64,000 bases of DNA, taken from contig NZ_WEHU01000002.1 of assembly GCF_009183415.1 (NCBI RefSeq), forward strand, positions 1-64,000. Reading direction: 5' to 3'. Each line of letters opens with the position of its first letter. Positions within the stretch are counted from its first letter, which is position 1. The notes below the pieces were generated by a model. That model was not told the DNA's origin. It made no database searches and saw only the letters and a program-made list of their open reading frames with translations. This document shows, one piece after another, positions 27,211 through 37,948 of this stretch. The position numbers were made by a program, and so were the translations under genes. Source of the stretch: Bacillus sp. B1-b2. Its GTDB lineage: Bacteria > Bacillota > Bacilli > Bacillales > Cytobacillaceae.

Positions 27211-27633
27211 ATGGCAATGTTACAAACATCAGCAACAGCAACAGGTGGAAGAGAAGGAAGAGTAGAATCAGAAGATTATGTGATTCAATTTGACACGGCT
27301 ATGCCTGGAACACCAAGAGCAAAAGAATTAGAGGATGCAACAAATCCAGAGCAATTATTTGCTGCAGGATATGCATCTTGTTTTGATGGTGCACTTAACC
27401 TAATTGCGGGAAGAGAAAAAGTGAAATTAAATTCAGAAACAACAGCAACAGTTAGTTTACTACAGGATGAAACGGATAACGGGTTTAAATTAGCAGTGAA
27501 ATTAACAGTGAAGAGCACAGGAGTAGAAAAATCTGTTTTAGAAGATCTTGTAGAAAAAGCTCATCATTTCTGTCCATACTCAAAAGCAACAAGAGGCAAT
27601 ATTGATGTGCAATTAGAGGTAGTAACAGATTAA
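27211..27633 (+). CDS. ohr: Organic hydroperoxide resistance protein Ohr
   Basis: Thiol peroxidase of the OsmC/Ohr family, 140 aa, reducing organic hydroperoxides with lipoyl-protein support. The two catalytic cysteines are Cys57 in GYASCFDGA and Cys121 in HFCPYSKATRGN, both in the standard context. ATG 27211 has GGAGGG seven bases upstream. The gene faces its likely repressor OhrR across a shared terminator. Confidence 0.95.
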   Translation: MAMLQTSATATGGREGRVESEDYVIQFDTAMPGTPRAKELEDATNPEQLFAAGYASCFDGALNLIAGREKVKLNSETTATVSLLQDETDNGFKLAVKLTVKSTGVEKSVLEDLVEKAHHFCPYSKATRGNIDVQLEVVTD

Positions 27634-27647
27634 TGAAGGAAATAGAC

Positions 27648-27685
27648 AAAGGAGAGTGAGGGAAATACCCTTACTCTCCTTTTAT
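27648..27685. terminator. Shared terminator of ohr and ohrR
   Basis: A 15-bp stem (27648-27662 with 27668-27682) with one G-U pair and a five-base loop. It is followed by TTT on the plus strand, and its right arm overlaps the ohrR stop codon. Confidence 0.8.
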
Positions 27686-28123
27686 ATTCGTTTTGGATAA
27701 GGATTGCAGTAGTAGATGAAGAGATTTCATAAAGTCTTGCATTTCTTCTGTGTTTTTACCAGATAATTTCATCACTTCTGCGGGTATACATTCTGCTTGC
27801 TTCTTTAAAGATGCGCCTTTTTCTGTTAAAGAAATAACCACTGAGCGCTCATCTTCCATGGATCTTCTTCTTTCAAGCAGACCTTGCTGTTCCATTCTTT
27901 TTAACATAGGAGTAAGTGTGCCTGAGTCTAAATATAGATGCTCTCCCATTTCTTTTACACTAAGATTTTTATGTTCCCACAATAATAAAAGTGCTAAATA
28001 TTGTGGATAGGTTACATTTAATTCTTTCAGTAGTGTTTTATATCTTTTGGTTAATTCACGGGAACTAGCATATAGAAGAAAGCATAATTGATTTTCTAAT
28101 TTTAATGGATCTATTTCCTTCAT
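27671..28123 (-). CDS. ohrR: Peroxide-sensing MarR-family repressor OhrR
   Basis: MarR-family winged-helix repressor of 150 aa, very close to B. subtilis OhrR. The sensing cysteine is Cys14 in ENQLCFLLYASSRE; YPQYLALLLLWE and LYLDSGTLTPMLKRME follow, with the wing in EDERSVVISLTEKG. ATG 28123 has AGGTGA eight bases upstream; GTG 28135 lies inside that site and is rejected. It likely controls ohr through the operator at 27146-27175. No clear operator of its own is seen. Confidence 0.95.
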   Translation of the reverse strand: MKEIDPLKLENQLCFLLYASSRELTKRYKTLLKELNVTYPQYLALLLLWEHKNLSVKEMGEHLYLDSGTLTPMLKRMEQQGLLERRRSMEDERSVVISLTEKGASLKKQAECIPAEVMKLSGKNTEEMQDFMKSLHLLLQSLSKTNIKGE

Positions 28124-28403
28124 AATTTTTGTCACCTAACTTTTTTAAGTCGTACTTACTTGTATTGTATAGGAAATTCGTTTATTTTCCTATTTTTCTA
28201 CTCAAAGGTTCTTCTCTTTACATAAGGATTTTTATAAAATTATATAGAAAATAATAGAAAAAAGAAATGATAAGGATTCAGGCTTAATAAAATCGTATTT
28301 GCTTTCCTACTAGTTAGTTTCCCTTTCCTTATTGCTTTATTACGGATTTGTTTGATATTATCAGTTTATTGCGTTGTGCGTATTTTGATGGAGGTGACAT
28401 AAA

Positions 28404-28694
28404 ATGTCAAGAATTACAAAAGAAGAAGTTAAGCACGTAGCTAACCTAGCAAGGCTGGCAATATCTGAAGAAGAAGCAGAAGTTTTCCAAAAACAACTGG
28501 ATGCTATTATTACCTTCGCTGAACAATTAAACGAGGTAGATACAGATGGAGTAGAGCCTACTTCTCATGTGTTAGATATGAAGAATGTATTGCGTGAAGA
28601 TATTCCTACAAAGGGATTGCCTGTAGAAGAAGTGCTGAAAAACGCACCAGATCATGAAAATGGCCAAATTAAGGTGCCATCTATCATTGAATAA
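28404..28694 (+). CDS. gatC: Aspartyl/glutamyl-tRNA amidotransferase subunit C
   Basis: GatC, 96 aa, the small stabilising subunit of GatCAB. It begins [20 protein letters not shown] and contains [18 protein letters not shown], both typical. The ATG is preceded by GGAGGTGA. The 280-base gap before it, shared with the divergent ohrR, should carry the promoter, but no T-box leader is visible. First gene of gatCAB. Confidence 0.96.
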   Translation: MSRITKEEVKHVANLARLAISEEEAEVFQKQLDAIITFAEQLNEVDTDGVEPTSHVLDMKNVLREDIPTKGLPVEEVLKNAPDHENGQIKVPSIIE

Positions 28695-28707
28695 GGAGGG
28701 GAAAAAT

Positions 28708-30165
28708 ATGAGTTTGTTTGATCAAAAAATGACGGATTTACATGAACTACTACATAAGAAAGAAATATCTGTTACGGATTTAGTAAAAGAATCTTATAAC
28801 CGTATTAAAGACGTAGACGATAAAGTACAAGCTTTTCTTACATTAGATGAAGAAAATGCATATATTAAGGCTAGTGAGTTAGATAGCCAATTAGTTAATG
28901 GCCAAACTTCTGACAGTTTATTTGGAATGCCAATAGGGATTAAAGATAACATAGTTACAAAGGATTTAAGAACAACTTGTTCTAGTAGAATTTTAGAGAA
29001 TTTCCAACCTATCTATAATGCAACGGTAATGGAGAAGCTTCAAGCAGCAGGTGCTGTAACGATTGGTAAATTAAACATGGATGAGTTTGCAATGGGATCA
29101 TCTACAGAAAACTCCTATTATCAAAAAACAAAAAATCCATGGAATCTGGAAACAGTACCAGGTGGTTCATCAGGTGGATCTGCGGCTGCAGTAGCTGCTG
29201 GAGAAGTGTTATTCTCACTAGGCTCTGATACAGGTGGATCTATTCGCCAACCTGCTGCTTTCTGTGGTGTAGTTGGTTTAAAACCTACTTATGGAAGAAT
29301 CTCTCGTTTTGGATTAGTTGCTTTTGCATCTTCTCTAGATCAAATTGGTCCTATTACTCGTAATGTAGAAGATAATGCGTTTTTACTTCAGTCTATTTCT
29401 GGATTAGATCCAATGGATTCTACTTCTGCAAATGTTTCTGTACCTGATTTTACTGCAAGTTTAACAGGTGATGTAAAAGGAATGAGAATTGCTGTTCCTA
29501 AGGAATATTTAGGAGAAGGCGTGAACGAAGAAGTTCGTCAATCTGTATTAGATGCATTAAAGGTACTAGAAAAATTAGGAGCAACATGGGAAGAGGTTTC
29601 TCTACCACATAGTAAATATGCGCTTGCTACTTACTATCTATTATCTTCATCAGAGGCTTCAGCTAACCTATCACGTTTTGACGGTGTACGCTATGGCTAC
29701 CGTGCAGAAGATGCAGAAACACTTATTGAGCTTTATAAACGCTCACGTGCAGAAGGATTTGGAGATGAAGTAAAACGTAGAATCATGCTTGGTACATTTG
29801 CTTTAAGCTCTGGATATTATGATGCCTATTATAAAAAAGCACAAAAGGTTCGTACTTTAATTAAAAAAGATTTCGAAGACGTATTCGAGAAATTTGATGT
29901 GATTATTGGGCCAACTACTCCAACACCAGCCTTTAAGATTGGCGAAAATGTAGACGACCCATTAACAATGTATGCTAATGATATTCTAACAATCCCAGTT
30001 AACCTTGCAGGAGTACCAGGAATTTCTGTTCCATGTGGCTTCTCTAATGGATTACCACTTGGATTACAAATCATTGGAAAACACTTTGATGAAGCTTCTG
30101 TTTATAAAGTGGCTTATGCTTTTGAGCAATCGACAGAACATCATAAACAAAAACCAACACTGTAA
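28708..30165 (+). CDS. gatA: Aspartyl/glutamyl-tRNA amidotransferase subunit A
   Basis: Amidase-signature glutaminase of 485 aa. The Ser-cisSer-Lys triad lies in PIGIKDN (Lys), [12 protein letters not shown] and [12 protein letters not shown] (Ser). It releases ammonia that GatB uses to amidate Glu-tRNA(Gln) or Asp-tRNA(Asn). ATG 28708 has AAGGAGGGG upstream; a 54-base in-frame extension to 28654 overlaps gatC and is rejected. Confidence 0.96.
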   Translation: MSLFDQKMTDLHELLHKKEISVTDLVKESYNRIKDVDDKVQAFLTLDEENAYIKASELDSQLVNGQTSDSLFGMPIGIKDNIVTKDLRTTCSSRILENFQPIYNATVMEKLQAAGAVTIGKLNMDEFAMGSSTENSYYQKTKNPWNLETVPGGSSGGSAAAVAAGEVLFSLGSDTGGSIRQPAAFCGVVGLKPTYGRISRFGLVAFASSLDQIGPITRNVEDNAFLLQSISGLDPMDSTSANVSVPDFTASLTGDVKGMRIAVPKEYLGEGVNEEVRQSVLDALKVLEKLGATWEEVSLPHSKYALATYYLLSSSEASANLSRFDGVRYGYRAEDAETLIELYKRSRAEGFGDEVKRRIMLGTFALSSGYYDAYYKKAQKVRTLIKKDFEDVFEKFDVIIGPTTPTPAFKIGENVDDPLTMYANDILTIPVNLAGVPGISVPCGFSNGLPLGLQIIGKHFDEASVYKVAYAFEQSTEHHKQKPTL

Positions 30166-30177
30166 GGGGTGAAAAAG

Positions 30178-31605
30178 ATGGAATTTGAAACAGTCATAGG
30201 GCTAGAGGTCCATGTAGAATTAAAAACAGAATCAAAGATTTTTTCTGCAAGTCCAAACCATTTTGGAGCTGCACCGAATTCTAATACAACGGTAGTTGAC
30301 CTAGGTTATCCTGGTGTTTTACCTGTTATGAATAAAAAAGCAGTGGAATATGGTATGAAGGCTTCCATGGCATTAAACTGCCAAATTGCGGATGTAACAA
30401 AGTTTGACCGCAAAAACTATTTTTATCCAGATAATCCGAAAGCCTATCAAATCTCTCAATTTGATAAACCAATTGGGGAACACGGATATATAGATATTGA
30501 GGTAGATGGATATAAAAAAAGAATAGGAATTACCCGTGTTCATTTAGAAGAGGATGCCGGAAAGTTAAACCATGAAAAAGGCTACTCATTAGTGGATTTC
30601 AACCGCCAAGGTACACCACTAATTGAGATTGTTTCTGAGCCAGATATTCGCACACCAAATGAAGCATATGCTTATTTAGAAAAATTAAAGTCTATCATTC
30701 AATATACAGGTGTGTCTGATTGTAAAATGGAGGAAGGCTCCCTACGTTGTGATGCAAATATTTCGATTCGTCCAGTAGGTCAAGAAGAATTCGGAACAAA
30801 AACAGAATTAAAGAACTTAAACTCCTTTAACTTTGTTCGTAAAGGATTAGAATACGAAGAACAACGTCAAAGAGAGGTTGTTTCAGCAGGTGGAGTCATT
30901 GATCAAGAAACTCGTCGTTTTGATGAAGCTACTAGCAAAACTTTATTAATGCGTGTAAAAGAAGGATCAGATGATTATCGATATTTTCCAGAGCCAGATT
31001 TACTTGATATTCATATTGATGAGGCTTGGAAAACACGTATTCAAGCAGAAATACCTGAATTACCAGATGCAAGACAGAAGCGTTATATAGAAGAGTTAGG
31101 CTTACCAGAGTATGATGCTAAAGTTTTAACAGTTACTAAAGAAACAGCAGATTTCTTTGAAGCAACTGTAGCAAGCGGTGCAGAAGCAAAAGCAGCATCT
31201 AACTGGGTAATGGGAGAAGTTTCAGCTTACTTAAATGCAGAGCAAAAAGAACTTTCTGAAGTAAAATTAACGCCTGAGAATTTAGCAGGAATGATTCAAT
31301 TGATTGCGAATGGAACCATTTCTAGCAAAATTGCTAAACAAGTTTTTAAAGAGTTGATTGAAAACGGTGGAGATGCAGAAGCAATAGTGAAAGAAAAAGG
31401 CTTAGTACAGATTTCTGATGAAGGTGCATTACTAAAAATCATTGGTGAAGTACTAGATAATAATCCACAATCTATTGATGACTTTAAAAATGGAAAGCAA
31501 AAAGCTGTTGGTTTCCTTGTTGGACAGTTAATGAAAGCAACAAAAGGACAAGCAAATCCACAAATGGTAAATAAGCTATTGTTAGAAGAAATTAATAAGC
31601 GATAA
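30178..31605 (+). CDS. gatB: Aspartyl/glutamyl-tRNA amidotransferase subunit B
   Basis: GatB, 475 aa, the kinase/transamidase subunit that recognises the mischarged tRNA. The start [33 protein letters not shown] and SLRCDANIS are present, with the YqeY-like tail domain after about residue 330. ATG 30178 has AAGGGGTG seven bases upstream; the GTG at 30169 is part of that site. A glnS gene elsewhere in this window makes the role of GatCAB here a real question. Confidence 0.96.
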   Translation: MEFETVIGLEVHVELKTESKIFSASPNHFGAAPNSNTTVVDLGYPGVLPVMNKKAVEYGMKASMALNCQIADVTKFDRKNYFYPDNPKAYQISQFDKPIGEHGYIDIEVDGYKKRIGITRVHLEEDAGKLNHEKGYSLVDFNRQGTPLIEIVSEPDIRTPNEAYAYLEKLKSIIQYTGVSDCKMEEGSLRCDANISIRPVGQEEFGTKTELKNLNSFNFVRKGLEYEEQRQREVVSAGGVIDQETRRFDEATSKTLLMRVKEGSDDYRYFPEPDLLDIHIDEAWKTRIQAEIPELPDARQKRYIEELGLPEYDAKVLTVTKETADFFEATVASGAEAKAASNWVMGEVSAYLNAEQKELSEVKLTPENLAGMIQLIANGTISSKIAKQVFKELIENGGDAEAIVKEKGLVQISDEGALLKIIGEVLDNNPQSIDDFKNGKQKAVGFLVGQLMKATKGQANPQMVNKLLLEEINKR

Positions 31606-31609
31606 TAGA

Positions 31610-31657
31610 AAAGAAACACCACAGGAGGAGTTTATGGTATTCCTGTGGTGTTTCTTT
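31610..31657 (+). terminator. gatCAB terminator
   Basis: A 17-bp perfect stem (31610-31626 with 31641-31657) with a 14-base loop. The right arm ends in GTTTCTT; there is no long T-run beyond. Confidence 0.7.
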
Positions 31658-31693
31658 GTGGAATAAATGAGGATTTCCCGATGTTTAAATAAA

Positions 31694-31734
31694 ACGAGAA
31701 AAAGGTCGTTCATAGAAGAAATGAAGCTCGAAAT
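31694..31734 (+). repeat. Single unit of repeat family B
   Basis: One isolated copy reads GAGAAAAAGGTCGTTCAT, then AGAAGAAATGAAGCTCGAAA. It matches the family B unit of the 15.9 kb and 62 kb arrays in the same orientation, and lies between the convergent gatB and RpiR-family genes. Confidence 0.75.
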
Positions 31735-31800
31735 TCTCTATCTATACCCATCTACATAAAATAAGACAAACTAATCAGGATTAATTTGTCTAATGAATAT

Positions 31801-32532
31801 CTATTTATGTGAACGCATTTTATGAATTTCACGAGCTATGGCTTCTAGAATATATACAACAGGTACCTGTGTAGTAATATCTGACGTTTTAAAGGTTTCT
31901 TCTGTTACATAATAAGAAATATTAATATCTGAAATTTTAGCAAGAGTAGATAGTTTATCATTTGTTATACTAATTATTTTACTACCTTCTTGTTTCAGTT
32001 GATTAATGTGCATAATAGTGAAATAATTTTCCCCTGAAACAGAAAGAGCTACAACGACTTTGCTATCACGATTATTTGAGTGGTAAGGTTGGAATGGGTC
32101 TTTAATATAGATAGAAGTTTTATCAAGAATAGAGAAATACCTAGACCCATATTCGGCCATTATTCCTGAACTACCATTGCCTATAAAAATAACAGTATCT
32201 GATTTCGCTACTAAATCTGCTGCTTCACTAATACGATCTTCTATATCACCGTTTAATGTTCGCTCAAAAAACTCGAGTACAGAGTGATTAGAGCTTTTTA
32301 TCTGAGCATTTTGGTTACTGCCTAATTCCATTTTCAGTTTTGTTTTAAACTCAGAAAAACCTTCACAGCCCAATTTTCGGCAAAATCGTAAAATAGTTGC
32401 GGTTGAAACATGGGTTTCATCTGCAAGTTCCCGAATGCGCATATAAGCCACTTTTTCACTGTGTTGACAAACATAGTTATAAATGGAAGTTTCTAATTCA
32501 TTAAATGAAGCTATTACTTCATAAGAAAACAT
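31801..32532 (-). CDS. RpiR/MurR-family transcriptional regulator
   Basis: Regulator of 243 aa. An N-terminal helix-turn-helix (residues about 25-60, with STATILRFCRKLGCEGFSEF) is followed by a SIS sugar-phosphate-binding domain (FIGNGSSGIMAEYGSRYF, then VVALSVSGENYF). The partner gene, read divergently, is a 6-phospho-beta-glucosidase, so a phosphorylated sugar is the likely signal. Direct repeats of GTTACA lie in the gap near 32595-32610 and might be an operator. Confidence 0.85.
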   Translation of the reverse strand: MFSYEVIASFNELETSIYNYVCQHSEKVAYMRIRELADETHVSTATILRFCRKLGCEGFSEFKTKLKMELGSNQNAQIKSSNHSVLEFFERTLNGDIEDRISEAADLVAKSDTVIFIGNGSSGIMAEYGSRYFSILDKTSIYIKDPFQPYHSNNRDSKVVVALSVSGENYFTIMHINQLKQEGSKIISITNDKLSTLAKISDINISYYVTEETFKTSDITTQVPVVYILEAIAREIHKMRSHK

Positions 32533-32725
32533 TTTTTATCTTTCCTTCCTTAAAAAGAATACCACTAGGACCATCATATCATATTCACTCTGAAAGTTAC
32601 ACAGTGTTACATTAATGAAACAAGTAACAACCTTCTATACTTATAACTAGATGTAATCGTATTCTTTACTAATAGATTAATTAAAGATAGGATATAAATA
32701 TAGAGTAAATGAATTAAAATCTTAA

Positions 32726-34216
<1,491 letters not shown>

Positions 34217-34230
34217 TAATAAGTATGAAC

Positions 34231-34268
34231 AGAGGCATGGGGATATTCCCCATGCCTCTATTTTTTTA
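34231..34268 (+). terminator. Terminator of the phospho-beta-glucosidase gene
   Basis: A perfect 12-bp GC-rich stem (34231-34242 with 34248-34259) is followed by ATTTTTTT. Confidence 0.93.
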
Positions 34269-34377
34269 CGTTAAATATAGCTAGCTATTTTCGACATTTT
34301 CTCCTCCTATTTCCCAGGAAAAGAAGTAATATTACAATTTCCTCGGAAATGGAGGGGAGCATGTCCAATATTCTTGA

Positions 34378-34992
34378 TTATCCTATCTTTTTAGGATTAA
34401 TTCGATCTTTTTTTACGTTTTTATCGTTGATTTTTGGTTCTTTATGTTGAATGAAATTAATAATATTAGAGCGGTGCAGGAAGATTAATAAAATTAAAAA
34501 TAAGACAAATAACCAATCATGGTTTACTTCAGATGACATAACAGCATAGAGCAGAATGGTAATACCAACAGATATACTTCCTATAAATACATATTTGGTT
34601 AAGAAAACCACTAAAATAAACGTGATATAAGTAATGAGAAAGAGTAATGGGTTAGCTACTAAAAGAGTACCCGCTGTTGTTGCAATAGCTTTTCCACCAC
34701 GAAACCCTGCGAATATTGGGAAACAATGGCCAACTACAGCAATTAGTCCAGTGTATAAGGGGTTGATATCCACCATTAATAAATACGGTAAACAAGCAGC
34801 TAAAGCTCCCTTTCCTATGTCTAATAATAAAACGGCAATTCCAGCTTTCTTACCTAGTACTCTAATGGAATTAGTTGCTCCTGGATTTTGGCTTCCATGT
34901 TTTCTAATATCAATTCCATAAAATACTCTGCCAATAATTAAAGCAGTAGGGAAGGAGCCGATTAAATAAGAGGCAAGTAGAATAATAATCAA
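34378..34992 (-). CDS. plsY: Glycerol-3-phosphate acyltransferase PlsY
   Basis: Polytopic membrane acyltransferase of about 204 aa using acyl phosphate to make lysophosphatidate. YLIGSFPTALIIG, the conserved KHGSQNPGATN motif, GHCFPIFAGFRGGKA and about five membrane segments are visible, with a basic C-terminal tail. AAAGGAG is one base from ATG 34998 but seven from TTG 34992, so TTG is preferred; either start keeps the conserved part. B. subtilis has plsY next to parEC, so this copy may be additional. Confidence 0.9.
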   Translation of the reverse strand: MIIILLASYLIGSFPTALIIGRVFYGIDIRKHGSQNPGATNSIRVLGKKAGIAVLLLDIGKGALAACLPYLLMVDINPLYTGLIAVVGHCFPIFAGFRGGKAIATTAGTLLVANPLLFLITYITFILVVFLTKYVFIGSISVGITILLYAVMSSEVNHDWLFVLFLILLIFLHRSNIINFIQHKEPKINDKNVKKDRINPKKIG

Positions 34993-35077
34993 GTACATTC
35001 TCCTTTAATAAATTCTCTATTTATAATTTATGAAAAAGAAGGGAAACGGCTTGTTCCCTTCTCTCATTATAGAATAT

Positions 35078-36754
35078 TTATTTCAGTTCTTGTTCATCTA
35101 TTACTAAATTTTCTACAGAAGCAATTGTCTCATCTGTATTGATATATTCTATAGTTGCTTGCATCCCTTTGTCTAAGAATATACTGTAAGGGAAATCAAT
35201 AGAAGACACCTGGAATATTGTTTTATTTCCTTCAATCATAAATTTAACAACTGTGCTATTTTCTACTTCTGATTTATAAACAAAGCTGATTACACCACTC
35301 ACTTTTTCTTTTATTGCTAAATCATTAGGAACGGTCTTATCATCTTTTAGAAGAGTAGCTAACGCATATTTATAGTCATTAAATAGCTTTGTTTTCTCAG
35401 TATGGTAACTATAGACCTTCTCATCTTTCGCGTTAATGAGCATAATTTCTCTTAATACATGATTACTGTCCATTAATGGCACTACCCATGTAAATTGACC
35501 ATAGATCGTATATAGTAATGGTGTTCCCGCTTCATACTTTTGCGCCCGGAAGGTTTTCTCAGCTACATTAATGGCTGATTTACCATTTAGAGAGCCATTT
35601 GCCTCTGTGTAGAAGGTTAATTTACCATTTTTAGCATTTAGCATGGAATAACCAACCATACTGCCACTGTCTGTTTTAGGACGGGTGAAATCTGTAAACC
35701 AGTTCAGCTGTAAGTCATTGTTAAATACACCATTTACCTCATCTTCGCCTTCCCAAGTGGTTGGCAATTTCATATCCTCTTTAGCAAATAAAGTGTTCCA
35801 AAAGCCGTGGACATACTTTCCATACCACTCATTCCAGTCTTCTGCCACACTAGTAGGAATTACATGATCAATAAATTCTGGAATATTGTCCATTGTGTGT
35901 TCTTCCACTTTCCCGGTTGCTGGATCAATTATATAAATCCCTTTAATATCAGTAATTTGTCGAAACTTATTATAATAACCATAAGGCACTACATAATAAG
36001 CTTTATCTTCATCATCAGGTTCAAAACTTGCCTCTAATAAAACAGTATCTTTGTTTTTACTTCTAACTAGTCTTTGTAAATCATCTTGGAAATAAGCAGA
36101 AGGAACATATTTCATGGAAGATTCCACTAAAATAGCATCTTCATTCTCATCCTCTGCGCTCATTTTAATATATCCTGGAACTTCCTGTCCTTTTAACCAT
36201 CGGAAAAATCCTGTGTATTCAATTGGAGTGACCCAATAAAGATGGTCATCTATCTTTTGTAAGGTGGAATCACCAAGGTCGTAATAAGATGCGTGAGCAA
36301 GTTCGCCAAGCTTCTTCTCACTACGATAACGAGCATATTTCTCAGGGACAACAGCAATATGTTTTTCGTTAGTCGATTCATCCTCTATTTCTGCAATAGT
36401 CGTTTTGGCTGCAACAAACTCATATTTATCACTAGTAATAGTAAGTGGATAGATAAATACGAGATAAAGGATAATTAAAATAGAAGAAAGGAATAAGGTA
36501 GCAAATATTTTATAGCCTTTTACATTCAGATAAAATAAATCAATGAATAACGAAAAAGCGATAAAGATTAATCCCCATAGAGTGAAGGCTTGTGATGAAT
36601 GATCAATTAATAGGAAGTAATCTAAGCTGAATAATATTAGAACACCAACAATTAATCGTGTAATCTGCAAACGTAAAAAACTTTTCTTTTTGGCATGTGC
36701 ACTCCATAAAAAAGGATTCAGTGATAAAAACAATAAAGCCAATAAATAATACAA
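35078..36754 (-). CDS. Unknown membrane protein with large C-terminal domain
   Basis: Protein of 558 aa that I do not recognise. The first 110 residues hold about four hydrophobic segments (residues 1-15, 30-50, 57-75, 84-103); the rest is a soluble, probably extracytoplasmic region with repeated FxxxxGxxxY-like beta-rich segments and many Asp/Glu. No cysteine pair, protease or binding motif is clear. Translation starts at TTG 36754, with AAAGGAG eight bases upstream. The leader AAAGGAGAATGTAC is identical to that of plsY next door. It diverges from the ECF sigma operon, so a link is possible but unproven. Confidence 0.7.
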   Translation of the reverse strand: MYYLLALLFLSLNPFLWSAHAKKKSFLRLQITRLIVGVLILFSLDYFLLIDHSSQAFTLWGLIFIAFSLFIDLFYLNVKGYKIFATLFLSSILIILYLVFIYPLTITSDKYEFVAAKTTIAEIEDESTNEKHIAVVPEKYARYRSEKKLGELAHASYYDLGDSTLQKIDDHLYWVTPIEYTGFFRWLKGQEVPGYIKMSAEDENEDAILVESSMKYVPSAYFQDDLQRLVRSKNKDTVLLEASFEPDDEDKAYYVVPYGYYNKFRQITDIKGIYIIDPATGKVEEHTMDNIPEFIDHVIPTSVAEDWNEWYGKYVHGFWNTLFAKEDMKLPTTWEGEDEVNGVFNNDLQLNWFTDFTRPKTDSGSMVGYSMLNAKNGKLTFYTEANGSLNGKSAINVAEKTFRAQKYEAGTPLLYTIYGQFTWVVPLMDSNHVLREIMLINAKDEKVYSYHTEKTKLFNDYKYALATLLKDDKTVPNDLAIKEKVSGVISFVYKSEVENSTVVKFMIEGNKTIFQVSSIDFPYSIFLDKGMQATIEYINTDETIASVENLVIDEQELK

Positions 36755-36935
36755 TGTACATTCTCCTTTACATCATTATCTACCACATATACGAAAGTTA
36801 AGGTAAAAAGTTTCACTCTATAATGGTACTATTACTTATGGAGATGAAATTAACCATTTTTTTTTGAAGTAGTGTAGGGATTAGGGGTTTAACAAACGTC
36901 TATTATTATAACGGCTTAGAAAGGGGGGAGAGGCC

Positions 36936-37481
36936 ATTAAAGATCAACTTTTAATTGATAAAGTGGTGGAAGGGAATAATCATGCATTCCGCTTATTAGT
37001 AGAAAAATATCGTGATCATCTTTTTCGAACTATCTATAGTGTTTTAAAGGATCAAAAAGAAGCGGAAGATGCCACGCAAGAAGTATTTCTTAAGATTTAC
37101 ACCTCTCTCCCCAATTATCAAAATCAAGGCTTTAAAACATGGATTACCAGAATAGCATTGAATTACGCTATTGATGTACGAAGAAAGCAACAAAGAAGAA
37201 GAGAAGATATGATGGATGATATGGAATGGCAATTAGGTGGTAGCGATGGAGAGCAAGTAGAATTAGAAGTAATGAATCGGGAACGAAAAAAACTTGTCCA
37301 GCGTCGACTCAAGGAAGTTCCTGAAAACTATCGTACAGTAATTTATGGGTTTTACATCGAGGAGAAAAGCTATCAGGAAATTGCCAGGGAGCAAAATGTT
37401 CAAGTGAAGACCATTGAAACAAAGCTTTATCGAGCAAGAATCTGGATCAAGAATCATTGGAAGGAGGAAGACTTTTTATGA
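36936..37481 (+). CDS. ECF-family RNA polymerase sigma factor (ATT start)
   Basis: Extracytoplasmic-function sigma factor of about 181 aa. Region 2 has FRLLVEKYRDHLFRTIYS and DATQEVFLKIY; region 4 has PENYRTVIYGFYIEEKSYQEIA and the recognition helix QVKTIETKLYRAR. The first canonical in-frame start is GTG 36963, which has no ribosome site and omits the usual short lead-in. ATT 36936 follows AAGGGGGGAG at 36921-36930 and restores IKDQLLIDKVVEGN, the normal ECF beginning. Four-base overlap with the anti-sigma gene. Confidence 0.88.
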   Translation: MKDQLLIDKVVEGNNHAFRLLVEKYRDHLFRTIYSVLKDQKEAEDATQEVFLKIYTSLPNYQNQGFKTWITRIALNYAIDVRRKQQRRREDMMDDMEWQLGGSDGEQVELEVMNRERKKLVQRRLKEVPENYRTVIYGFYIEEKSYQEIAREQNVQVKTIETKLYRARIWIKNHWKEEDFL

Positions 37482-37948
37482 CCACACATTATTCCTATGA
37501 GCATTGGCTAAAGTATGTAAAAGATGAATTGGGAGAGACAGAGAGAAGCCTTTTAGAGGATCATTTATACACTTGTGATCAATGTTTAGATATATATATA
37601 GATGCTGTAGATGCACAAGAGGATGGACTTCCTTCTATTTCGAATGAAACTGCTTTTATGGATGGAATTATGCAAAAGATTGCTATAGAACCATCTAACG
37701 AAATAACAAAAAAACAGACTAAGCGTGCATTCTATCATACATCCATTTTTCACTATGCTATTGCAGCTTGCTTTACATTAATTCTGATGTCGACAGGATT
37801 TTTTCATTCCATTATAAGACATACAGAAAACATTCAAAAGGCTGAGGTAACAGTGGATACAATTAATTCAAAAGATGGAATAGTAGATAGGACTTTTGCT
37901 TGGATGGATACTTTGGATGGAAGCAAAAAGGAGGAAAGGAATAAATGA
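37478..37948 (+). CDS. Anti-sigma factor with zinc-binding motif
   Basis: Membrane protein of 156 aa. The HxxxCxxC motif of zinc-anti-sigma proteins is present (His29, Cys33, Cys36 in EDHLYTCDQC), then a linker and one membrane segment near residues 88-110, with a short outside tail. It starts at ATG 37478 with AAGGAGGA upstream, overlapping the sigma gene, the usual order for an ECF sigma and its inhibitor. It should hold the sigma factor at the membrane until a signal arrives. Confidence 0.87.
   Translation: MTTHYSYEHWLKYVKDELGETERSLLEDHLYTCDQCLDIYIDAVDAQEDGLPSISNETAFMDGIMQKIAIEPSNEITKKQTKRAFYHTSIFHYAIAACFTLILMSTGFFHSIIRHTENIQKAEVTVDTINSKDGIVDRTFAWMDTLDGSKKEERNK

Noticed and set aside
28124-28403. 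T-box leader before gatCAB
   Set aside because: No T-box sequence or specifier-loop structure can be seen in this 280-base gap.
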